In this document: positions 55,107-64,000 of the stretch, piece by piece
Layout of the letters: each line of letters opens with the position of its first letter
Numbering within the stretch: position 1 is the stretch's first letter
Source: Hippasteria phrygiana
Taxonomy: Eukaryota > Echinodermata > Asteroidea > Valvatida > Goniasteridae
Assembly (NCBI GenBank): GCA_037893225.1
Contig: JAZGUH010000155.1
Coordinates: 1,054,001-1,118,000 of the forward strand
Direction of reading: 5' to 3'
Length of the DNA stretch: 64,000 nucleotides
The notes under the pieces: model-generated
Database searches by the model: none
Seen by the model: only the letters and a program-made list of their open reading frames with translations
What the model was told of the DNA's origin: nothing
Program-made: the position numbers and the translations under genes

Positions 55107-56961
55107 ATGTCACATCCTAATGACTCCAATCGAACAAAATATGTGCGCTATAAAAATATTCTAACTAATGTCCTTCGTAACTCTAAACGTAATTATTATG
55201 CTGAGCAGTTCAAACAACATAAAAATAATATTCGGAATACATGGGAAATAATCAATAATGTAATTAGCAGTAAACCGCAATCCAGAATCGACAGTATTGA
55301 CATTGATGGTGAAATTATTGATAATCCGCATCACATAGCTGATCAGTTTAATAATTATCTTACTGCAATTGGTCAAACTCTTAGTGACAAAATCCCACCA
55401 AACGCAAATAACTTCTTTGATTACTTATCTAACCCTAATCCGAATTCTATTTTCTTTGCCCCAGTTACTGAAGAAGAAATTATTGATACTGTACATAAAT
55501 TACCAAAGAAAAAAAAGTGCAGGTTATGATAAAATAACTAGTTCACTTATAAAGGAAATCATCTTCTCAATCACTAGGCCTTTAACCCTTATTATGAATT
55601 TTTCGATCTCAACAGGAATATTTCCTGAAAAAATTAAGGTTGCCAGAGTTACTCCTATTTTTAAGAGTGGTGATTCGAAATTGGTAAACAACTACAGACC
55701 AATTCAGTATTAACCACCTTCTCAAAAATTCTCAAAAATAGTCGTACCACTAAATTGTTTAATGAGAATAATATTATATCAGATAGCCAGTTTGGTTTTA
55801 GAGAATATCACTTAACTTCGCATGCCATCATTAAATTAATTGATAAAATCACAACTAACCTTGATTCATCCAAAAGTACGCTAGGAATATTTTTAGACCT
55901 CTCAAAGGCCTTTGATACTATCAACCATGACATTATTTTATCAAAGCTTGCCTATTATGGGATAATAGGCATTCCTCTTGAGTGGTTTAAGAGTTACCTT
56001 TCAAATCGTCAACAATTTGTGTTTTTAGAGGATTACCAATCTTCTCTTAAACAAATATCCCACGGAGTCCCTCAAGGATCCATACTTGGACCTCTTCTGT
56101 TTTCTATTTACATTAATGATTTTAATAAATCGTTTGATTTATTTTCATTCATTATGTTTGCTGATGACTGTAATTTATTTCTTAGTCATAATAACATTGA
56201 CGTACTTGCAGATTTAGCCAATCGGGAACTACTTAAAATTTCTGAATGGTTTAAAGCAAATAAGGTATCCCTTAATATCAAGAAAACTACTTGTATGTTA
56301 TTTACTGATAAAACATGGTCCCATTTACCGAATATATATATTGATAACATAAAAATACTTTATTCTGATTGTGTAAAAATGTTGGGTTTGTATATTGATC
56401 CTACTCTCTCTTGGAAAAATCAAATTAATAATATTTGTTCTATTATCTCAAGAAATGTAGGTGTTATTAGTAAGCTCAAAGCCTTTTTCCCACAGGAAGT
56501 CCTGTTTATGCTTTATAATTCACTGATCTTGCCATATTTGAACTATGGGATCCTGGCATGGGGAAATTGTGCTGCTAAACATGTCAACAGAATTGTTAAT
56601 CTACAAAAAAGGGCCTTTAGAGTAATTAATTCTGTTAGTTTGCTTGAACATTCAAATCCACTTTTCTATAAACATAAAACTCTTAAGGTTAATGACATTT
56701 ACTCACTTCAGCTTGGAGCCTTCATGCATCGTTTAAGCAATAATTTACTCCCAAATTCAATTAAACAAATGTTTTGCAGAAATGAAACTATACATCACCA
56801 TTTTACCCGACAACGTAGAGAATTTCACTGTTCATTTGCAAGAACAACTGTTTAAAAAAAAACCAATTAGACATGAAGGCCCCAAGTTTTGGAGTGCCTT
56901 ACATAATTTACTAAAGGGCATTCGTAGCTCCCCATTATTTAAATATAAACTCAAAAACTAG
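55107..56961 (+). pseudogene. LINE ORF2 reverse transcriptase (L2/CR1 group), frameshifted
   Basis: Four frame segments make one domain. They are: the pre-RT linker (55107 to about 55517), AGYDKITSSLIKE to NNYRPI (about 55517-55700), then the palm and thumb (about 55704-56855), and a last shift near 56850 into HEGPKFWSALHNLLKG up to 56961. Palm motifs are intact: FLDLSKAFD (motif A), GVPQGSILGPLLF (motif B), FADD (motif C, with both Asp), KMLGLYID (motif E). At least three frameshifts, one in an A run, kill the copy. It is plus strand within the 5' flank of the minus-strand gene. Confidence 0.85.
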
Positions 56962-57341
56962 TCTATTATCCAATTACTTGAGCTTAGATTAAACTTCTTA
57001 CTGGGTTACTACTTTGTATTTTTCTTTACGTTACTACTCTGTATTTTTATTGATTAGGAATATATTGGCTAAATTGTTTATTCTTGTCTTATTTTTATGC
57101 AACTTACACATTCTTAATTTTCATCAAATATACGGGTTAATGTATGTTTAAGGGGAGCCCTACTCGACAAGCTCTGCTTTTTGGGGATCCCCCTCCACAT
57201 GTATTTCTAAATAAAAAAATGATGTATAAATATATTTCGGTAATCCAATATCTAATTTCCTAATCGAGTTACGTTCCAATGTTATTTCATGAGATGTGGT
57301 AAAAATAATAAAGAATGAATGAATGAATGAATGAATGAAAA
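56962..57341 (+). mobile_element. LINE 3' UTR with terminal hairpin and GAAT tail
   Basis: The segment ends with GGGGAGCCCTACTCGACAAG, a TTTTT loop and GGGGATCCCC, which can form a hairpin of the type recognised by the element's own reverse transcriptase. It terminates in six or seven GAAT units (57313-57338), the short-repeat tail usual for L2-like elements instead of poly-A. The same 3' end is found at 4330-4475. Confidence 0.8.
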
Positions 57342-59506
57342 ATGCGCCTGCGGTCGACGCGACGTGTATAATACCGTTTGGAAAAAAAACGTGGATGTAC
57401 TGTGTACAAAAGCCACTTCTACATACAATGTACACATGTATATGTACAATGTACATATCTGCATATGAACACTTTAGGCCGTGGGCCGAGTCGCAAAAAG
57501 TGCTTTAGTTTTTAATTTTCGTAACGTGCCTCAGCAATATACCTGCAAATCATATTAAAACGAAGCCAAAAATATACTGAATTGTGTGAACCTTGTTCTT
57601 TTTGTCTTGTTTTGTCTGCTTTTATGTAGTAGTAAAAAGTTCGGGCTGATAAAATTCCTTCAAAGCTCTATTTTTTGGAGTACGTGGCTGTCAAAAAAAG
57701 TCGGGTCCCTCTGCTATCGATCAATGTTAACAATGTATTAGAGCGCCTGGTAACAAGATGTTGCGCAATCCAAGATGGCGACGTCCGGAGGAGACGGACA
57801 TGACATGCATTCGTGATTTCGGTGCATAAATACATGTTGCACAATCTGCCAAAGGAAAAAGTGTTCCCCTTTACTAAGACGTCATGGAACAAGGTGACAC
57901 ACTGTTTGCAAAGGGGGAACAACTGGACAGCAATTTCGCCGAGATCGCTTAATTGTGCAGTAGCGGCGACTGCGGATGTCTATCCGCGGCCGCGTTAACA
58001 AGCGCTGGGTTTCATCGGGAATGCTGTGTAATCTCACTTTATATTTTATTACGTTATTAAAATTGTAAGCCAGGCATCTCGACTAATATTATTTGTTAAG
58101 ATATAAAGACTTTCATTCAGTAGTAAGTAAAATTGAGGCATACTTGTATGGGGGAAGGGCGGCAGTTTTATCCGAACAAATCAATTTTAAACATTTTTAC
58201 GATATTGAACAATTTACGCATAATTCCAAAGACATGTATTTTTTCAAAGAATTTTATGAAAATCAGGTCAGAAGGAACGAGTACAGAACCAACCCCCCCC
58301 CCCAAAAAAAAAAATAAAATAAAAAATAAAATAAAATTAGTATTAATGAAACCATGCCTGACAACGTTTTGAAATTATAGCTCGTGGGGGCCATACATTT
58401 TTACGAGGAATCTGGATTAAATATTATGGGTGCACATTTTCATTTTTACTACTAGTACTACAAGCTATATTAGCTCATTATGAGAACCAAAGCAAACATT
58501 TAAGTGAGACTGAGCTGTTCTAGTAATCCTTATGTTCATCTTAATTGTCTTTACTAGTTAAAGATGCTTTCTGTGTTTTCAGTGTAGTTTAATATATTTT
58601 AAAAGAAAGCAAATACGTATTGAACTTGTGCTTCATATCAGAATATTCCTGAGGTATTTATTGTTTATAGTAGTCTTATCAGTATACAGATGTACACACC
58701 TGTTCCCTGTCATTCTACCTCATTTTAAAAAGGCAACTTAAGTTTGAAGTATTCTAATGAAACTCGTCATTTGCTACAGAGCAGCATGCATGATGAACAA
58801 GTACGCTAAACCTGTAAAGTAGTTCAAATTGTTCTTAAATTTACTTTTTTAAACCATTGCATCAGAAATTTTTTTCTTCAGTACCCTGAACAAAAAGCGT
58901 TTGTTGGGGGGGGGGGGGGGTTTCCAGACAGACTAATCACCCCTTGTAAAATTACACCTGTATTGCAAGAGTGTTAGATTTAGTACAATGTTTCTTTTTT
59001 ATCATTTCAAGAATATCTACAAAAATATAATCCATCAATTTATTGAAAATAACTTAGAAGTGTCATTTCTCAAATTTCACATGCTGATCATGGAATGGAC
59101 AAGAATAAATTTGTTAATATATAAACATGTTAACTTTTGTCAGCAATTTTTTTTTTTTTCATTCGTTATTAATACATGTACTTACTAAAACAAGAATTGC
59201 AAAGTACAACACCTTGGAAAGTGATTTTAGCCATTGAAATTATTAATTCAGAATTGTTTACTCCTTTCAGTCTTGAATTGAAAATTCACTTCCAACAGTT
59301 ATTGGAAAAAAATTGGGCACTGACCGTTATCTTGCAACATTAATTTTAAAAAATAGATGGCCACAGTCCACTGTTCTTCTCAGACCTTACAGTTCCAGTT
59401 GAAGAATGGCATAAAGTTATAAAACAGTCACCGATATTAAAAACTTTGAGTGAATATCACACATTGTATTGTCCATCAAGGAACAAGACTGAAGAATGTA
59501 TACCCA
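57342..59506. other. Non-coding stretch, possible decayed coding text
   Basis: The plus-strand frame at 58093-58317 (KIEAYLYGGRAAVL, IEQFTHNSKDMYFFKEFY) looks protein-like, but it has no start or splice sites I can support and no family I recognise. A C-run then A-run low-complexity block follows at 58290-58340, and a G tract near 58903. Nothing else is seen. Confidence 0.35.
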
Positions 59507-59684
59507 GCACGATATGGGGCAGAGGGGTACCCTCCTTTTGTCCCTATACCCTATACACTCTCCAGACTATTGTTACCTAACACATCCCCCCTAGAGATCT
59601 GCAAATAATTCCTGAGATACCGGGAACACAATGACCAACACAAAAGAGGGGGGGGGGGGGGGTTCTCTCTGCCCCATATCGTGC
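59507..59684. mobile_element. Small MITE with GCACGATATGGGGCAGAG ends
   Basis: GCACGATATGGGGCAGAG at the left is inverted as CTCTGCCCCATATCGTGC at the right; the total is 178 bases with a G tract inside. No target duplication could be confirmed. Confidence 0.8.
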
Positions 59685-59778
59685 ATCATATGGAAGAATG
59701 AGTGGCCTTAAATTACGTAATGGTTGATGGCATATTAAGAAAGAGACCCTTAGTAGTACTTGCATTTGGTCACGTTAA

Positions 59779-60247
59779 CCCTGCGAGCTGCCAAGCCAAA
59801 AAAATCACACCGAGCTTCGGAGGTGCCCACACGGGGGGAAGTTTCGATTTCGCATATAAAATGCATCCCCTACCAACCCCCCCCCCCCCCCCCATCCCAC
59901 CCCTCCCCCCACCCCACCCCCACAGTACAGCCTTTGGTGCCTTTGGGCCAGCAGTAGGATGATTGATGATATTGTTGTGAGGGCAAAGTCAACTAGGCGG
60001 TGGAAAAAAAAGAAAACAATTTTGCACAACTCAATGGGTTTTATTTTTGTTTTGGCTAAAGGGCCAACTTTCCCAGGGTCGGCTGACCGCGACTGAACTC
60101 CTACATAAAAAGCGACGATACCATCTCAAACTACAAGGTTCCCTTGAGGATTACATGTAGTTTCAATGGAATTGGGCGAAAGCTTCATATAAAAAAGAAA
60201 AGAAAAAAAAAGTGCCCCCCGTGTGGGTACCTTTGAAGCTCGCAGGG
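59779..60247. mobile_element. piggyBac-like element, TTAA duplication
   Basis: The element starts CCCTGCGAGCT and ends AGCTCGCAGGG, with TTAA on each side (59775-59778 and 60248-60251). CCCACACGGGGGG recurs near both ends in inverted form. Poly-C stretches lie inside. No transposase is visible. Confidence 0.8.
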
Positions 60248-60251
60248 TTAA

Positions 60252-61518
60252 GTAATGGAAGACACTTTCTCGAAGGAAAATTACTTTAGCTCCAATGTCT
60301 GCTAAAAATCTAAGTAGCTTCATCAGGGCCGCCTCGTCAGTGAAATTTAACAAGGCATAAGCACAACATGCAACATAGAAATCCAAAATAATTGCCTGGA
60401 CTCAAAAAATAAGGTCACGGTAAAATCAGGATGCCTTTCTTCCTTGATAAATAAAGGGAGTGCCCAGTCGATCCAGTCCTTGGTAAAGTCCAACAGGGCA
60501 TGCACAAAAAAGCGTGCACAAAAGTTTTGTCTGCGTTGATCATGCTGGTGAAATTTCTATGGGCCCTTTTGAAAGATCCTTTGTCCTTTAGTGACTGGTG
60601 GTAGACCCCTCGTGCTAAAAAAAAGGAAAACAATTATAAGTACATGTACATGTAAAATGAATATTCAAGATGGTTGGATCCTTCTCTCAGATGTTGATAT
60701 AGTTTGCTAATATCTCCAGGATGTCCTGAAACTCCTGATAAAGGCCAATTAACGAAATTTATTGGAAAATGTTGAACTTGTCGGGCAAATTTATTGGAAA
60801 CAACTTGCTGGAACATGTTATGTTGTGCAAAATCAACCCAACAAATGTGGGGTTTTTAGGGGCGGGGTGGTTAAAGGGCGCAACAGTTTGGCTCATTGTT
60901 TTTTGAATTATTAAAAATATTCAACGGAAAGAATGCAACGTCCTGCCGCTACTTCTTTTTCACCATATCTTACTTCAATGATGGTTAGTCATTGCAGATA
61001 TATGTTGAAAAGGGAAAGAAAACATGAATTTGGGACAGAAAATTTCAAAAAATGGTCATGAGTCACCATAGACATTGTACATAACTAACACAATGGCGTC
61101 TCAATACTACATTCTTTCCTATTCAACTAGTGTCCCTTGAAAACAAAACATTCATAAAGTGATGACTTTACATAGTGTGTAAGACCTTTTCTCAACAGAA
61201 CACCCCCCCCCCCCCCCACAAACCCCAAAATAAACTAAATACTAACCTCCCAACATTTCATTTTAAAAGGAACACTGCCATAAATGACCTTGACAGCAGT
61301 CTCGACCAACACTAGACCTGCAGACGAAAATGCAGTTCTGCTAGGGGTAAGTAATCCTTGTAACTTGTATAACGTTAGGGCCCTTGCAAAGGCCTACATG
61401 TATAATGCACATGAATATATGGGACCGAGTCTTCGTTGTATGTAGTTTGAAAAATCAACCAAAACATGCCTGACCATTGCATCAATCTATCGATAATATA
61501 CGGGGGAAATAACCTCAC
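60252..61518. other. Unassigned stretch, minus-strand ORF fragments
   Basis: Minus-strand frames at about 60252-60386 (NFTDEAALMKLLRFLADIGA), 60415-60633 and 60634-60816 (FVNWPLSGVSGHPGDISKLY) look more protein-like than random. They are in different frames, interrupted, and lack splice logic I can defend. They could be eroded exons or transposon text; no function is assigned. Confidence 0.3.
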
Positions 61519-61557
61519 CTTCATTACAGCCTTGCTTGAAAGTATTGCGTCAGCGAC
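61519..61557 (-). CDS. Possible 39-bp minus-strand exon
   Basis: The acceptor CATCAATTTCAG precedes 13 codons (VADAILSSKAVMK) and the donor gtgagg, phase 0 at both ends; the other frames have stops. It could belong upstream of the minus-strand gene ending at 39972, but nothing links them. Very short exons are easily false. Confidence 0.25.
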
Positions 61558-64000
61558 CTGAAATTGATGTACGAAGTAAACATGACACAAACGGCCTCAA
61601 ACACTCGTTGTTTTGACGTATTTCTAAAGAAAATATTTTCAAACTCAGGAAACCTGCAAGAGCTATGATACATTCTGTCCCAGATTTTGTGTTTTGAAGT
61701 TTCAATTTTCCTCTGTCAGGTCGACATTATTGTAAGAATAATCGCCGAAGTCCACGTTAGAACCGCTCCCTTATGCATCGCTCTCTCGTAGTCTCCTGCG
61801 GTTGTTGAATTTACGTAAACAATGGCGCGGTACTATGGAGACTATTGTATGGCTCCCAGACGTCGCATACACACGGTGAACTGCGCCCGACTAGTCACTT
61901 TTCAGCCTCTTTCCGTGAGAAGAAATCTATTTTAATCAAAAGTTTGAGAGTGTTGTGCTCATTAACAAACAAGATTCACAACTAAGAACAACCCAAATAC
62001 TATCTGTGATATTTATTTCTATTAAACAAACCAAAAAGAAATCATCCTTCTTAGGTACGTTACGAAAGAAGCTTAAATTCATCATTGTCTTAATTATTTA
62101 TATTTCTCCCAATAAAAAATTCCTCTACTATATACATTACATTCCTACATGTGTATAGTAATCCATGTATACTAATATTTAAAAAAGTGAACATGAAGAA
62201 TAGAAGTCTGAAATAGCAAGCCCAGCAAACCACTTAAATGCAGTGGATTTAAAATCAAAGTAGATGGTTAACTTCACTCATATATTTTAATTCTTGAGGT
62301 AAACATAATTTTTCACTGGATCATATGGAAACGTTGTCAATCTGACCTGCGTACATTGGTCAAATGGGCATTTATTCATGAAAAACAGATTTTCTTGAAA
62401 AAGTGCGTTCATTTCCAGGATTGGGCCGCCCGGGAGTCACTTAAAAAACTATTTATCAAATCTAAAACCTACAAATAGCATCGTAAAGTTATTTAGTTTC
62501 GTCGGAAAAAACATAGTAAACCTGCACTGACGTCGTTGTTTTTGCGTGGGAGAGTGAGTAAAACAGGGAGTTTCATTGCACATTGGCCTCTTTCGCAAGC
62601 CCTCACTCGTTTCATTGTGGCCAGGCTGCTTTGGGCCAAGCGGCTTATAAATATGCTGATTATTAGCTTTCTTGTGATATAAAACCTATTTTGATTGGTT
62701 AAGTATTTTCGTCGGAACAAAGGCCTTAAAAAAGATTGACCATTAACATCTAGCGTCTGAAATGACCTTTTATCTAAAGGTCCCGGATGCACAGGCACGG
62801 ACGAAGCGGTATTTGTGACGTCACAATATTATTCGTCGTCTATTATCGTAAATGGCTGCAATTCTAAGATATTTATGTGTAAGACTATATATTAAGCTAT
62901 CACTTAAGTTTTGGGCCTCGTTTAAAGTCATATTTTACAGTTACAATTCCAAAAACCAACCAACTGAAAATGTCGAAGGGGGGGGGGGGGGGGGGATATT
63001 ACACTACGCTGTTTATTACACATGTATTAATTATGGTCCATACACAAACCCAAATTTAACCCTCTTTCCGACAATTCTACTGTAATTTCCATGTGAAATT
63101 TATAAATACCTCCTGGTCTATTTAAAGAAATTTCTTCTGTCTGGTTTTTTTGTCTAGAGGTGATCTTGTCATAAAGTGTGTGTGGGTGGAGATATATTCC
63201 CCATCCCCACCACCCCGAAATCTATGTTTTTGCCTTCACTTATCAACACTTCTTCTTGTCGACAATTTTTTGGGGATTATATTCAACTATACAAGTTGGG
63301 CTATTATGTATGCCGTATGTATCACCATTTGTTAATCCTTTCTGATATGTTTTCCTTTGTATACAAATTGTTGTTTTAAAAAAATAAAATAATTGAAACT
63401 GATCAATTATGACTGTAATGAAATCAATTGTGATGTAGTTCTTTTAACCAATATATGTACACCGACTACTGCATGCATTTTTTCTATTACATGTGGAAAT
63501 TTGGAAATGTGGAATAGTAAGCACGTAAACACACTGGCTGTCATCAAAGGTTATAGTTCTAAATTTACATTTGGTAGTATTAATATATACCTCACATGTT
63601 CACTCATCATCCTCATTCTTTAATGTTGAAGAAGATTAAAAATACTTTCCTCACTTGTCTGTGACCAGTGTCGCACAAATATTTCGTATAGGCCTACACT
63701 TATTTGATGTCTAAATAAACTTCAGCTGCACTACATAAATCAGCTGCACTACAGATACTTCGCGGATTTTAACGACACGTACGTCGTGCCTACACGTCAA
63801 CTTAAAAAAGATTTCCCACAGACATGACAGACTGGGTCACGCGGATGGCGCAATCCTTCATCCAAAACAACGGTCGACGCGTCGGGCCCGGGCGCGGTGA
63901 ACTTCAAATTTCCAGACAACACAATACACATACACAAAAAACCGCACCCAGGGTGATGACCGCACCGCGTCCTATTTAATCGTGCATGCTCGCCAAGTTA
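61558..64000. other. Non-coding stretch, no gene seen
   Basis: A 37-codon plus-strand frame begins MARYYGDYCMAPRRR at 61822 in a CpG-richer patch and could be a small ORF or a first exon, but nothing confirms it. A pure G tract lies near 62979. The remainder is AT-rich without recognised structure. Confidence 0.35.

Noticed and set aside
60252..60816. Minus-strand gene at 60-61 kb
   Set aside because: Three protein-like stretches are in different frames without consistent splice phases, and one is interrupted by a TTAA element; not enough to call a gene.

Overview
The window looks like a repeat-rich invertebrate nuclear genome. Genes are split by long introns with canonical GT/AG borders, there is no operon structure, and most of the DNA is transposon-derived. 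Non-autonomous DNA transposons, tRNA-derived SINEs, an L2/CR1-like LINE, frequent TACATGTA and TAGGCCTA words, long poly-G/poly-C runs and an orthologue of vertebrate PLEKHJ1 suggest a marine deuterostome, perhaps an echinoderm or hemichordate. That placement is inference.

Layout. 0-11 kb: mostly non-coding, with a candidate minus-strand internal exon (3761-3866), a candidate plus-strand first exon (4853-4903), an old LINE 3' end and small inverted repeats. 11.2-28.1 kb: a plus-strand gene for a PLEKHJ1-like PH-domain protein. Its five exons keep a consistent reading phase (11246-11378, 16252-16331, 17890-17968, 24475-24629, 27832-28077). The first four match the PH-domain protein; the last encodes a Gln/Pro-rich tail. 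Its introns hold many DNA transposons, several nested inside others and several with exact target-site duplications. 28-39.9 kb: pogo/Tc1-like, mariner-like, Harbinger-like and hAT-like remnants, two inverted arrays of a 15-bp minisatellite and a nearly perfect 107-bp palindrome. 40-52.2 kb: four phase-consistent exons of an unidentified minus-strand gene (52133, 52005-52047, 50334-50411, 39972-40163). Its 10-kb last intron is loaded with transposons. 53.9-57.3 kb: a broken non-LTR retrotransposon whose ORF2 keeps a PHD-like zinc finger and a reverse transcriptase but lacks the endonuclease. 57.3-64 kb: further MITEs and no confident gene.

The most notable signal is a family of DNA transposons whose ends begin TAGTCTTGG. 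In four copies (14833-15021, 35383-36668, 42277-44261, 46757-50215) the element is bounded by an exact 9-bp target-site duplication, and a fifth, partial copy lies at 53513-53629. The copies range from 189 bp to 3.5 kb. One is a foldback element with arms of roughly 850 bp that contain a 17-bp minisatellite. Another carries a tyrosine-recombinase-like (Crypton/KIAA1958-type) N-terminal fragment. I see no transposase for this family in the window. The 9-bp duplication and long arms recall Mutator-like elements, but that assignment is unproven.
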